Origin: Melitaea cinxia
Taxonomy: Eukaryota > Arthropoda > Insecta > Lepidoptera > Nymphalidae
Reading direction: 5' to 3'
Assembly (NCBI RefSeq): GCF_905220565.1
Contig: NC_059398.1
Span: forward strand, 5,355,177-5,419,176
Length of the DNA stretch: 64,000 nucleotides
The position numbers and the translations under genes were made by a program. The notes under the pieces are model-generated. The model was not told the DNA's origin, ran no database searches, and saw only the letters and a program-made list of their open reading frames with translations. Below are positions 1 through 11,008 of this stretch, in pieces (the stretch's first letter is position 1; every line of letters begins with the position of its first letter).

Positions 1-120
1 CATTACCTATTGTACACGAATGTCAACAAAAACTAATAATTATTATCAAAAGCACTAAAACTTAACTAACAATTAAAATTGTTACAATTTAATGCAGTTA
101 AACCTCTCACCATTTTATTA

Positions 121-388
121 TCTATACTAATATTATAAAGAGGTAAAGTTTCTAACTTTATTTGTTTGTTTCGACCTTAGCAAATACTGATCCGATCATG
201 AAAATTCTTTCACTAACAGAAAGCTACACTATTCACGAGTAATATAGGCTACATTTCATTGTTATAAAACAAGAAAAAATCAATGAAAAATAAAAGTCGG
301 AGAAATGCGAGCGAGATCAAAACTTTTACTATATATTTGCATCACAAAAATAATTAACACCCAACGAAGTGGACACGGGTAGGATAGT
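121..388 (+). mobile_element. Helitron, degenerate 3' end
   Basis: The 5' end begins TCTATACTAATATTATAAAG directly after an A, the canonical start of short lepidopteran Helitrons inserted in an A^T dinucleotide. The 3' end near 388 is a decayed hairpin-plus-TAGT (ACGAAGTGGACACGGGTAGG). No ORF; non-autonomous. The 5' end is clear, the 3' end approximate. Confidence 0.6.
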
Positions 389-447
389 AATGAATATATC
401 GACTTTATGATATTTAAAAAAAAAACTATCTATGTATGTACAGAATA

Positions 448-793
448 CTAGCTGACCCCGCAAACGTTGTTTAGCCATAACACAAAATATTTTTCTCAAT
501 TTGATCGCAGCACCAACTGTCGGGACAAACTGAAATTAAAATAGAATAATATTTAATATTTGATGCTGCGGTGGTAGCGCAGTCTACCGTATCCAATGTA
601 AAACATTCTAAAATTAACAACTACTTATAAATGAAAAATTAGTTAAATAAACATTTTCCAGTGGACCAAATTGTGAATCTAAACCATCCTCGAATCCCCT
701 TGAACTCACACAAAAATTTCATCAAAATCCGTCCAGCCGTCTAAGAGGAGTTCAGTGACATACACACGCACACAAGAAATATATATATAAAGA
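448..793 (-). mobile_element. Helitron, both ends recognisable
   Basis: Read on the minus strand it starts TCTTTATATATAT after an A and ends GGGGTCAGCTAG before a T, so both ends fit A^T insertion. It includes the phrase 'TCCAGCCGTCTAAGAGGAG' (plus strand) that recurs in such elements. A tRNA-like scrap (558-600) lies inside. Non-coding. Confidence 0.6.
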
Positions 794-1706
794 TAGTGCA
801 GCAGTAGGTACATGGGTATATTTAAAATATTTGGCTTTGTATATATATTCATATTAACAAAAACTTACTCATATTACTCGTTAAGTATTAGCAGAACTCT
901 GCTCTCATCAACCATAATTAATATATCAACGACGATTTAAAAGTGGTTTTCGTTTCTACATGGATAAATGTTTGATTTCCATTTGACTCAACCTGCAGTC
1001 ACAGTTAATCGCTTCAGCTGCATGGCACTCACAACATTGGAAAATAGAACGTAGGTGACAGGTTCAGTTTTAATAACATCAAATTGTAATTCATTACTTG
1101 TCCAAATTATTCGGTGCATGAGCATGACAGTATGACATATAACATCGTCTTAAAACCTTTTAAATCGCACTCGTGAATCATAATATAAAGCTTCAAAAAA
1201 ATTAACAATCGATACAAATTTTTATATCATCATACAATATTAGCGTAGGTTTCTAGCGCAATAAAGGCGTAAGTTATCATAGGAACTCGTTTTTTTGTGT
1301 TGATATACTTTTTTTTAAATATAATCGCATTTTTTATATTTGCAAAAATAATATAAAATATTAAGGTAAACTAACTATCAAGGAATAAATAAAACAAAAA
1401 ATCAAATAATTGTATAATAACAATAATAATAAAAAATCAAAGTCAATTCCTACTTTGTCAATTTCACTCACATGAATGTATTGGACACAATATATAACGT
1501 TATATGAAAAAATAAGAAAAAAAGAAGTATATAAATAAATAATTTTCTAATAAATAAACGTCCAGTCTGTTTCTAAGGTAGGAAACAAATTCCTGTGTCT
1601 TAGTTGACAGCCGACTACCGATACATTTTTATATTAAAGAATTCGCTTTTAGACGGTGAATAATTTTTAATACTTTGCTACCCCTAACTAAAAGCAAAAT
1701 AACTAC
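794..1706. other. AT-rich spacer, no gene seen
   Basis: About 0.9 kb of AT-rich sequence with homopolymer runs and no credible ORF, RNA gene or element boundary. Confidence 0.5.
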
Positions 1707-2015
1707 TTTTTTTATATCACTATGTCGGCAAACAAGCGGTACGGCTCACCTGATAGTAAGAGATTACCGTTGCTTATAGACCCTGCAACACCAGAAGCAT
1801 TGCAAGCGCGTTATCGACCCAATAATAAAAATAAATAATAATAATAAAAATAGATAAAATAACCCCCCCCCCCCCCCCCGGAGCTCTGCTCACCTTACTC
1901 ACCAACAGGAACACGATACTGCTTGAAAACAGTATTATTTAGCTACCCATGTCGGGCTGCAGGAAATTTCTGATGTGCCCTACTTCAGTTAAAACTACCA
2001 ACGACTTACAGTTTA
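1707..2015 (-). mobile_element. LINE 3' UTR fragment with poly(G) tract
   Basis: On the minus strand the sequence runs from GGGCTGCAGG-type 3' UTR through a 17-nt poly(G) (plus-strand C run 1863-1879) to the common lepidopteran LINE terminus 'CAGGTGAGCCGTACC...GTTTGCCGACATAG' and a short A tail (plus-strand T run 1707-1713). It is a 5'-truncated retrocopy without coding sequence. Similar ends occur at 8146-8270 (-) and 14609-15061 (+). Clade not resolvable from the UTR alone. Confidence 0.6.
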
Positions 2016-2056
2016 AGTAAAAACAACCGCTCTGGGTTCTGACTAAGGTTACTGTA

Positions 2057-2255
2057 TCGTACTAATTCATAAATGCGAAAGTTTCTGAGGATGGATGTAT
2101 GTTTGTTACTTTTTCACGCAAACCCTACAAGCCTGTTTTTAATGAAATGTTTGTACGTAGAAGCCAGCAATCTAGAACTATACATAGGCTACTTTTCATC
2201 CCGCTATTTCTAGGGGATCGGAAATTACGTGAGTGAAACCGCGTGGTGCAGCTAG
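2057..2255 (+). mobile_element. Helitron, 199 bp, complete
   Basis: Starts TCGTACTAATTC after A and ends GTGGTGCAGCTAG before T. The interior 'AAATGCGAAAGTTTCTGAGG' and 'ACTTTTTCACGCAAACCCTA' are typical of short non-autonomous lepidopteran Helitrons. No ORF. Confidence 0.75.
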
Positions 2256-2386
2256 TCTGAAAAAAGCACTTACATTTTTTTTTGCATTATTCAATATGAT
2301 TCAAATAAACTTCTTGATATATAATATGTGCATAAAGTAAATATTTACACTTTCAACATCAATTTCATTGATCGTCAATTTGTTGA

Positions 2387-2504
2387 CTAGCTGTGCCCGA
2401 AGTTCCACGAGTGTTAATTTCAAAAAAAAAAAAATAACCTATCGCTTTTCTGGGAAAAAAAACAAACAACAAACTTACTTTCAGCTTTATAATGTTAGTA
2501 TAGA
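2387..2504 (-). mobile_element. Helitron, 118 bp, complete
   Basis: Minus-strand ends are TCTATACTAACATTATAAAG (5', after A) and CTTCGGGCACAGCTAG (3', before T). It is a very short derivative keeping little beyond the termini. Confidence 0.75.
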
Positions 2505-2957
2505 TTTGATGTCTTAACGCTTAGTCTTAAGTAGAGTTAGTATTGTTTTCTAATGTTTACGCGAATTTTACTCATTTAATGAAACAACTTACAACCATAT
2601 GGTTGCTGTAAAGTATCCGAAACGTCGGGCATCAAAAGTTAATAATAAACCGCGATAAAATCCGAAAAAAGTTGTTTCATTAAAATAGAGTTAGTATTTA
2701 AAATTTAGTGCTAATTTCGTATAAATTTTATAAGTTTTATATAGAGTCACGGTACTTTGCTTATTTCATTATCACTCGTTTATATTCCAATCTCTTGCCA
2801 GTCATGATTTATTTGGCACTAGCGGCGATTGTACCGACTCTGAGATTAGCATAAACCAGAGTGACCTTAATAGTTAGTACATTTTACAATAGCTAATTGA
2901 TTTAAATCCAGTAATTTTATTAAATTATTAAATTTTATAGAAATATTTTCGTTATAG
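2505..2957. other. AT-rich spacer, no gene seen
   Basis: AT-rich sequence with no supported feature. Confidence 0.5.
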
Positions 2958-2964
2958 TATGAAA

Positions 2965-3189
2965 CAACCGTTCTGATGCAGTGGTGCGAGTAGCCGCCTA
3001 AAACACCGACGGTTTGCGGGTTTGATTACCGCTCAGGATAGATATTTGTATTTGTATAGATATTTCTTTTCGGTTTTATGTCTGTACTCATCGTAGGAAC
3101 ATAACCGCCATCTCGCAGTAGAGCTCCAATCCTTCTTGTACATGGAAAAAGAGTCCTATACCCAATAGGATGTTACAGGCTGAATGCGA
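2965..3189 (+). mobile_element. tRNA-headed SINE
   Basis: A tRNA-like head (B box GGGTTTGATTACC) is followed by the body shared with the SINEs at 12,831 and 35,909. The LINE-like tail ends GGATGTTACAGGCTGAATGCG. Flanks TATGAAACAA (from 2958) and TATGAAATAA (from 3190) look like an imperfect TSD. Internally shortened relative to the 344-bp copy at 15,220. Confidence 0.65.
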
Positions 3190-3589
3190 TATGAAATAAA
3201 TATTGAAAAGCGACTTCGAAATATTTAAAACACTAACTAAATTTATTTGGGCCAGACGTAAGATAAAAATAGTTTTAAAAAGTTACATACTGTGAATCAT
3301 TTTAAACGTAAATAAGATAAATTTAGGCTTTTTAACGGTTATTAGTTTTCGATAAATCTACTATAGTAGTATAATATAGTTTTTTCGCTATAAGATATAA
3401 AGAAAGAAAAATACTACATTACCGAATAAAGGACCATATGCCGGTTGTTATAATTTAAATATTGTTAATATACATATAGTACACACAGACGAGACCTCAC
3501 AGTACTGAAGAGGCCTTTCGCTGCGGTGGCTTGCATCGTCCTTAAGCGACCGAAGTTTTCTTGTTGCCATTAATAGATACGCGTCGAAA
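3190..3589. other. AT-rich spacer, no gene seen
   Basis: AT-rich sequence with no convincing feature; it may include decayed 5' parts of the following RT pseudogene. Confidence 0.4.
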
Positions 3590-4540
3590 AGATACACGAT
3601 TTCAGCTGGTGTTCCCCAAGGTTCCGATGCCAATATTATTTAACATGTACATTAATGACATAGTAAAATGTTTTTACCCCTCAATACTCTATTTATATGC
3701 ACAAGACCTTAAGTTTGCTAGAGCTATTGGCTAACTCAATGACTCTCTTCTCCTACAGTGTGGTCTGGACCGAGTTATCAGCTGGTGTGAGATAAATGGC
3801 ATAAAACTAAATACAGAAAAGTGCTTACATATAAAATTTACTCGCAAACATAACGTTTTTCCGACACAATATCACCTTTGTCACAAGAAACTATCAGAAG
3901 TTGCTCAAGTTAAGGATCTGGGAATTGTTTTGGACCAAAAATTCATCCCAAATGGAATCCACATCGAAAATGTTATGACAAAGGCTACTTAGTTTTTGCA
4001 ACTAGGATGCTGAGTTTTGTTATATGAAACTGCAGGACTTTTAAACAAGCAAAAACCAAAATTCTCTTATACTATTACTTTGTATTTATCAATCTGGAAT
4101 ACTGCAGTATGGTCTGGCGGCCCCATTATGCTACTCACTACCTAAGACTAGAGCGTATAAAAAAGCATTTTGTATGGCATCTATCATACACAGAGGGTAT
4201 CGCCAAAAGATTGGCTTCTTATGCTAGAAGAATCGAATATTTTAACATGATGACTCTGGAAAACAGAAGAACTTGATGTTTTTAAAAAAAACTTCTTCAT
4301 AACAAAATTGACTGTTCCAGCTTACTTTGTAAATTTAACTTTAGAGCTCCATCTAAGATATCCACGTAGTGTAATAAAACTTCTGTCTCAACCACGGCGG
4401 AAGACACTTTTTGGTAGCCAATCTGCACTTCTTAGAATGTCGAATCTGCTAAAAAAGTACTGCGACATAATAGACATAAATGCGGTAGCCTACGAGAGGT
4501 TGTAGCGGCTAGATATAGACAAAATTATAAGCGCCATATT
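3590..4540 (+). pseudogene. Jockey-type LINE reverse transcriptase, decayed
   Basis: Translation across frames gives RT motif B (AGVPQGS), then after a frameshift ILFNMYINDIV, a mutated catalytic box LYAQDLKFARAI (YADD has become YAQD), then the Jockey-like block GLDRVISWCEINGIKLNTEK and KDLGIVLDQKF. Downstream parts (WNTAVWSGG; a 65-codon open stretch at 4308-4505) match the RT C-terminal region, but stops and frameshifts are frequent (e.g. near 3730, 3990 and 4140). No poly(A) tail or TSD recognised. Clear as an RT pseudogene; the clade is a judgement from motif wording. Confidence 0.75.
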
Positions 4541-5662
4541 TTATTGTAGTAATGTTGTGTATTTCGTAATACACTTATTCACTTCGTAAAACGTGGTCCT
4601 GATTGTTATGGATTGAAAGTGACTTAAAGTCGCAATTGAATTAAATTAAATTTAAACTCGTTTAACTTGATTGATTATACTTGACTAAATTTAATGTATT
4701 TTTAACTTGACTTGATTCGTCCTGATTTTAATTAACTTAGTTTTCTATTAATTTTCTTGTTGTTTATTTTAATGCTTAAATTTTATTTGAACTTGACATT
4801 ATTTAATCTATTGTATCTTAATTGTAATTATTATTATTATTTTATACTATAGTGATGTTGTAATTTTGTCACTTAATTGTAAATAATATGTTTCATATAT
4901 AAATATTATAAATAATAATTATAATAATGTATCTTAGTAGTATTTTTTATCTTTTTTTAATAATTATTTTGTTTGATATGTTATGTTTTAATATATGAAA
5001 ATTTATTTTTACTTATCTCTGGACTAAATTTTGATTAATTTAACTTTTTGATTCACGACAGCTTAACTCGGTCTTACTTAATTCAGTTTCACTTAGTAAG
5101 TTTAATATCGTTTGATTTGATTTAATAATTTTTGATTTCACTGATTAATTCAAATCTATTATGTATATTGTCTGAGCTTAATATATGTAATTTAAATTCA
5201 ATTTATGAATTAAGTTCCACTGATGAATTAATAATAATAATTACATTAATCACACTCAACGGATCCCCCAGTAAGATTTTCTCCACTGTTGTTGTAATGT
5301 TCTTGTAAACTTTACGATTTTGGCTTGGTCAAATACTGACTTAATCAAATTGCTGCGCACTAATCTTGATCTTATTTCTTTGACAATATTGTATGTTACT
5401 GTTTTGGCACTACAAAATTAAAAAAAATGTATTATCATCTTGAAAATTTATATCTTATTTTCTTCTAGGTTCTTGATACAGTTTGATCAAGTTCTCTTTT
5501 ATTGTTACATTAACAGGGTAACTTAAATTTAATAACTTTGACTTTAATTTAATAGCTTTTAATTTGATAACTTTGCATGTCGTGTTTGCTTTAATATGGT
5601 GTGTTATGTTATGGGTCTCTGTACATTTAGAAATGTAGTCTATAATAAAATTAATATTGTAA
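4541..5662. other. Very AT-rich region with TTGACTT/TTGATTT-like words
   Basis: Over 1.1 kb of AT-rich DNA in which CTTGATT, CTTGACT and TTAATTTAA-like words recur irregularly. No fixed period, ORF or RNA gene seen. It may be a decayed simple-sequence array. Confidence 0.4.
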
Positions 5663-7432
5663 TCTATAATAATATATATAAAAGCGAAAGGTCACTCACT
5701 CATCACGAAATCTCCGAAACTATAACACCTACAAACTTGAAATTTGGCAGGTAGGCTCCTTATAAGACGTAGGCATCCGCTAAGAACGGATTTTACAAAA
5801 CTCGACCCCTAAGGGGGTAAAACGGGGGTTGCAAGTTTGTATGAAAGTGCTATGTTTTTAAAATAAGAGGCTTGAAATTTAAAATGTAAGGTCTATAGGT
5901 GGTGAAAAGGTGTCCAAATAATGTATCTTTAGAAATCAACTCCTTTTTGGGGTTAAAACGGGGGATCGTAGGTTGACTCACTGATCACGAGATCTCCGGA
6001 ACTATAACACCTACAAACTAGAAATTTAGCAGGTAGGCTCCTTATAGGGCGTAAACATTTGCTAAGAACGGGTTTTATGAAATTCGACCCCTAAAGGGGT
6101 AAAACGGGGGTTGAAAGTTTGTATGAAAGTCCTGTGTTATTGAAGTAAGAGACTTGAAATTTAAAATGTTCGGTCTTTAGATAGTGAGAAGGTGTTCAAA
6201 TAATGTATCTTTAGAAAGCAACTCCCTTTTGGGGTTAAAATGGGGGATGGTAGGTTGACTCATTCATCACGAAACCTCCGAAACTATAACAGCTACAAAG
6301 TTGTAATTTAGCAGGTAGGTTCCTTATAGGACTTAGACATCCGCTAAGAACTGATTTTACGAAAATCGACCCCTAAGGGGATAAAACGGGGGTCGGAAGT
6401 TTGTATGAAAGTCCTATGTTTTTGAAGTAAGAGACTTGAAATTTAAAATGTTCGCTCTTTAGATGGTGACAAGGTGTACAAATAAAATATCTTTAGAAAT
6501 CAACTCATTTGGGGTTGAAGCCGGGGTGGTAGGTTGACTCCCTCATCATGAAATCTCCGAAACTATAACAGCTACAAACTTGAAATTTGGCAGGTAGGAT
6601 CCTTATAAGACATTCACTAAGAACGGGTTTTACGAAACTCGACCCCTAGGGGGATAAAACGGGGGTTGGAAGTTTGTATGAAAGTCCTATATTTTTGAAG
6701 TAAGAGACTTGAAATTTAAAATGTATGCTCTATAGATGGTGAGAAGGTGTCCAAATAATATATCTTTATAAATCAACACCCTTTTGGGGTTAAAACGAGG
6801 TTAGGTAGGTGGACTCACTCATCACGAAATCTTTGAAACTATAACAGCTACAAACTTGAAATTTGGCAGGTAGGTAGGGCGTAGACATCTGCTAAGAACG
6901 GATTCTACGAAACTCGACCCCTAAGCGGATAAAACGGGGGTTGGAAGTTTATATGAAAGTCCTATGTTTTTGAAGTAAGAGACTTGAAATTTAAAATGTG
7001 TGATCTATAGATGGTGAGGAGGTGTCCAAATAATGCATCGTAATCTAGAAATATAAAAGGGAAAGGTCACTAACTCACTCATCACGAGAACTCAAAAACC
7101 GCTGGATGGTCTATCCATCCAGGTTGGACAAAGATAAAATTTGGCAGGGAGGTAGATTATAGTTAGCAGACGTCCGCTAAGAACGGATTTTACGATATTT
7201 GACCGCTAAGGAGGTTTAATTGGGGTTGATAGTTTGTATGAAAATTAAAAATGTGGTGTATAGAGAGGTTTTATAAAATTAACTTTTAAATTATACTAAA
7301 TTGTGCCTTTTAAAAAGTTACTCAGTTTGATAAGCATTTTAAGTGACTAAAATAAAAAAAAATTGCGTTAAACATCTTAATAGTAATGCATATCTTCATA
7401 ACCACCCGGACGTAGTCGCGAGCAACAGTTAG
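5663..7432 (+). mobile_element. Helitron carrying an internal tandem array
   Basis: The 5' end TCTATAATAATATATATAAA follows an A. The 3' end is a hairpin-like CCGGACGTAGTCGCG followed by AGCAACAGTTAG and a T (TTAG instead of CTAG). Between them lie about five ~280-bp tandem units (separate entry). A second Helitron-like start (TCTAGAAATATAAAAG) near 7053 suggests the 3' part may be a separate head-to-tail copy. No Rep/helicase ORF; non-autonomous. Confidence 0.6.
5690..7050 (+). repeat. Tandem array, five ~280-bp units
   Basis: Each unit opens with CTCATCACGAAATCTCCGAA or a close variant, near 5700, 5981, 6265, 6541 and 6818. Shared internal blocks are CTACAAACTTGAAATTTGGC, AAAACGGGGGTTG and GAGACTTGAAATTTAAAATG. 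Periods are about 278-284 bp. Units differ by scattered substitutions and small indels, so the array is not recent. A partial sixth unit begins near 7076. Confidence 0.85.
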
Positions 7433-7433
7433 T

Positions 7434-7648
7434 GTATTATAAAACAAAGTCCCCAAAAGCGTATGTGATCGATTCCCTCAAAACCTACTGAACGGATTTT
7501 CATGCGGTTTCACCAATGGAGAGAGGGTTTCAAGAGGAAAGTTTACGGAACGGCTAAGCCGATTTTGATGAGAGTTTCATAGGAAGTTTACCGGGAAAAC
7601 TTTGTGACGAACTGATTTAAACGCGGGCGAAGCCGCGGGCACAGCTAG
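7434..7648 (+). mobile_element. Helitron, 3' end intact
   Basis: Interior 'AAAACAAAGTCCCC' and 'CCTACTGAACGGATTTTCAT', ending CGCGGGCGAAGCCGCGGGC (hairpin CGCGG/CCGCG) then ACAGCTAG and T. The 5' terminus abuts the preceding element and lacks a clear TC. Confidence 0.65.
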
Positions 7649-8145
7649 TGTATCATAAATGTAACAACTGCTAGCAAACCTTAATAAATAAATAAATAGT
7701 TTTTGTATAGGTGCTACATTGAGTTTTCTAATTACAGTTCAGTTTCTGTCTTTTACGTCAAAACATCAAATAAATAAACTTGTAACGAAACCGGTACTGA
7801 AATAAAATTCAATATAGTTTATCATCAGCAATAATTACTGGAGCACAACTGGTAATTGGGTTGTCAATCATCGTGTCAAGTAAAACTTCTTAATACTATT
7901 ATTTTGAGGTAGATTTCTAGTCTAGTATTTGGCTAAGCAACCAACATTAACATGCTCTAGAGTTAATTAGCAAAACTAAAAACAGTCAGTTTTAGCTAGT
8001 ATGCATAACACCAAATCTTTTGGGGATCAAAAGTACTTTTTATACATATTTATCAACATTTCTTTAAGCTTATTCCAAACTAATTTAACAAAATTGTTAG
8101 ATCTGAATTATAATATAAGCAGATCTTTGGTGACAACTTATAATG
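7649..8145. other. AT-rich spacer, no gene seen
   Basis: No supported feature; a 63-codon open frame near 8001-8192 runs into the LINE tail and looks random. Confidence 0.5.
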
Positions 8146-8270
8146 TTTTTTTTATACAACTAGGTCGGCAAACAAGCATACGGCTCACCTGATGGTAAAC
8201 GATTACCGTGGCTCATAGACGCTTGCAACACTAGAATCATCACAAGTGCGTTACCGACCCTACAATCTGA
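8146..8270 (-). mobile_element. LINE 3' end fragment
   Basis: Minus-strand sequence ends CAGGTGAGCCGTATGCTTG...GCCGACCTAGTTGTAT plus poly(A) (T run 8146-8153). It is the same 3' terminus family as 1707-2015. Strongly 5'-truncated. Confidence 0.65.
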
Positions 8271-9262
8271 ACTTATGATCAAATTGTAACAGTTTAAACC
8301 TTCCATATTGGGTACATATTAATATTATAATTAAAATATTTAATATAATAGTTAAAAAATACAGTCTTATTGAAAATTTCATCCTTTTTTTGAAGTCGGT
8401 TAACAAGCTATAAACGCTTGTGATACAACGGAGTATCTAAAGTGGGTGACAGATACTGCCAAGGGCATTTAGTGCATATCGTACAAAGACCTTTAATGTT
8501 TGTTACGAAAATAACCGGACGCTTATTTTAAAAGTTGAAACAAATAAAATTCTTGTAACTGTTACGATAAGTTGCATTTTACAACTTCGTTCTAAATAAA
8601 AAAACAACTTAAAATTTACTTCACACAAAAATATTTTAAAACGATACGAGTTATAAAATTATAAAATGTTACGCAACCGCAAGAAATTTTATGAAACAGT
8701 AAGCTATTGAAATTCTGTCAGTTTTAAATAAAATACATAATGTATTTAATACAAAGACGTGAGGTTTATATTCTTAAGCTTAGTTGCAATCAAGTTACTG
8801 TTTAAAGATTTTTAAGTAATGTATGAAATACAAATCACAAGTCATTAAAATGTTTAATACCTTTCACTGAAGCCACTGAAACGCAACCAGTCACTCAACT
8901 ATAAATACTTTCTGAAATATTATAAGGATTCTCACCGCCTATTAACTAGATTAGTCAGATTTCAAATAAGTTCCAAACGTCATTGATCGAGTAAGACAAT
9001 TTTTAGGACAATGAAATTCATTCTACAGTCATCAGGCAGTATTAAAAGTGCACATAATTATAATTTTGTCACTGTCAAATAAGATTGAAATTGAACAACA
9101 TAGATTGATCGGTGCGGTCGTGATTGATGAAAATAAACAATAATCGATTTATTACCTCAACAAAGAACAATATGAAATTATTGACAATTCATAGTCTAGA
9201 CTGAAGAAGCGGAAAAGTTAACTGTGTACGCTAAATTTTAATATACCGCTAACTATATGAGA
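8271..9262. other. AT-rich spacer with a scrap of family A
   Basis: Only 8385-8406 (TTTGAAGTCGGTTAAC, one terminus of family A) is recognisable. The rest shows no gene. Confidence 0.5.
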
Positions 9263-10993
9263 TCGAATATTATCTCTCTCTTGTCGGTCCCTCATGTCTG
9301 AGGATCGTGGTCAGCATCAGGGTTGCATCTGGAGCGGATGATGTGCCTCCACCGGTCTCTGTCCATGGCGTCTCTTACGACCGTGTATAACCTAGTGGCA
9401 GATGAGTTCTTGACCTGGTCTACCCATCTCGTTGGTAAACGACCGCGCGATCTTTTGCCGTCCGTGTTCCCAACCACAATCAGTCTCTCCAGATTTTTAT
9501 CGCCTCTGCGCATCGTGTGGCCGAAGTACGACAAAATACGCCGTCGGCATATGGTGGACAACCTGGTTTTGATATGGAGCTGGGCCAGGATCGACGCATT
9601 AGTGCGTTTCGCAGTCCAAGGTATTCTCAGCATTTGCCTCCAGCACCACATTTCGAATGCATCAATCCTTTGCCTTTCTCGGGCCAGGATTGTCCATGTC
9701 TCAACTCCATACAGGAAGATAGGGAAAACAAGGGCTCGTACCAGCCTGGTCTTGGTTCTGATACCGATTCCCCTTTTCTTCCAGATGTTGTTCAAACGCG
9801 CCATAGCATCCTTTGCCATCCCAATACGCCTTCTTATTTCGGGGACACAACTGCCGTCATTGCAGATTTGGGCACCTAGGTAAATGTAGCGATCGACGGT
9901 GTCAATGCCCGGAATGTTGAGAGTATCTTTTGATAGGTTTCCGGCTCGACCCACTATCATAACCTTGGTTTTCGTTCGATTTACTGCAAGCCCCATATTT
10001 AGACTTTCCGACTCCAGCCTATGGAACAGCTCTCTCATATCTTCTACGGATGTTGCGAGAAGAATGGTGTCGTCAGCATACCTGAGATTTGATAGTCTTT
10101 TTCCACCTATAGGAAAACCTTTCCTCCAATTTTCAATCGTCTTTCTAATAATGTACTCTCCGTATATGTTAAAAAGTGCGGGGAACAGAATACAACCCTG
10201 TCTCACACCTTTCTTTGTTTGGAACATACTGGAGCATTCCGTACCAATCCTGACGAAAGAACGGTTCTCAGTGTACAGATTGTGAATAAGCGCAACGAGG
10301 TATTCCGGAGTTCCCATCTCAAGTAGCACACTCCACAGTTTGTCCCATTGGACGCAATCAAAGGCTTTAGTGTAGTCAATGAAGCATAGGAACACGGGGC
10401 TATTAAATTCTCTACTCTTCTCAATGATTTGCCGAACGTTGAGTATCTGCTCTCGTGTTCCTCTGCCTCTCACAATTCCTGCCTGTTCTTCGGGTATTTG
10501 ACGGCTCAAAAAGTAGTTCAGGCGTCGGTTAATCACATGGAGGAGGATCTTGCTCGCATGAGATATTAACGCTATCGTCCTGTAGTTACCACAGTCTTTC
10601 GAAGAACCTTTTTTATGTAAGGGTATGAACACCGATTCCGTCCAGTCTTTTGGCCACCTTCCAGTCTTCCAGATGGTGTTACAAATTTCAGTAATCGCGT
10701 TCGTGCCTCGCCGACCTAAATTTTGAAGTATTTCGGCTGTTATGGCATCCTTACCCGGTGACTTCTTACACTTAAGAGCTTTGATGGCATGCTCAATTTC
10801 AGATGGAAGGATATCTGGTTCTTCTTCCGACCATGAAATATTAGCGTTACTGGACTCTCCCGTGTATAACCCTGCGCAGTAGTTTCTCCAGCGCTCTAAC
10901 ACTTGGTCCATATTAGTAAGTAGACGCCCGTCTTTGTCTTCAATGGCGCAGGCTTTTGGCTTACGAGTTCCAGTTAATCCAGTCGAATATTAT
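9263..10993 (-). mobile_element. RTE-like LINE, 5'-truncated, TSD TCGAATATTAT
   Basis: The element occupies 9274-10982 between perfect 11-bp direct repeats (9263-9273 and 10983-10993). On the minus strand it enters mid-ORF (…ACAIEDKDGRLLTN before the first Met) and ends in (GA)n, AGAGAGAG, rather than poly(A), which is common for RTE-type elements. The right TSD copy belongs to a 13-bp tandem doublet (TCGAATATTATAG x2, 10983-11008). The endonuclease domain is absent through 5' truncation. Clean TSDs and an open ORF indicate a recent insertion. Confidence 0.9.
9292..10911 (-). CDS. LINE reverse transcriptase (RTE-like), N-terminally truncated
   Basis: 539 codons from the first Met; the frame stays open about 24 codons further upstream to the truncation point. 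RNA-dependent DNA polymerase of a non-LTR retrotransposon. Visible motifs: finger region KSPGKDAITAEILQ (~50-63), ESVFIPLHKKGSSKDCGNYR (~92-111), motif A FIDYTKAFD (catalytic D179), motif B GVRQGC (235-240), motif C YADD (278-281, catalytic DD), thumb/connection YIYLGAQI, and the C-terminal block LSYFGHTMRRGD…RGRLPTRWVDQV common in lepidopteran LINEs. Motif B reads GCILFPALFN where most relatives have GCILSPALFN. The apurinic endonuclease domain expected N-terminally is missing, so this copy is not autonomous. A diverged relative lies at 47,260-47,753. No promoter for this frame is evident; the start codon is formal only. Confidence 0.92.
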   Translation of the reverse strand: MDQVLERWRNYCAGLYTGESSNANISWSEEEPDILPSEIEHAIKALKCKKSPGKDAITAEILQNLGRRGTNAITEICNTIWKTGRWPKDWTESVFIPLHKKGSSKDCGNYRTIALISHASKILLHVINRRLNYFLSRQIPEEQAGIVRGRGTREQILNVRQIIEKSREFNSPVFLCFIDYTKAFDCVQWDKLWSVLLEMGTPEYLVALIHNLYTENRSFVRIGTECSSMFQTKKGVRQGCILFPALFNIYGEYIIRKTIENWRKGFPIGGKRLSNLRYADDTILLATSVEDMRELFHRLESESLNMGLAVNRTKTKVMIVGRAGNLSKDTLNIPGIDTVDRYIYLGAQICNDGSCVPEIRRRIGMAKDAMARLNNIWKKRGIGIRTKTRLVRALVFPIFLYGVETWTILARERQRIDAFEMWCWRQMLRIPWTAKRTNASILAQLHIKTRLSTICRRRILSYFGHTMRRGDKNLERLIVVGNTDGKRSRGRLPTRWVDQVKNSSATRLYTVVRDAMDRDRWRHIIRSRCNPDADHDPQT

Positions 10994-11008
10994 AGTCGAA
11001 TATTATAG

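Noticed and set aside
4541..5400. Satellite array built from TTGACTT/TTGATTT words
   Set aside because: The words recur without fixed period or longer unit; compositional bias explains them.
9323..10285. Plus-strand open frames of 120-186 codons
   Set aside because: They are antisense shadows of the minus-strand reverse transcriptase.
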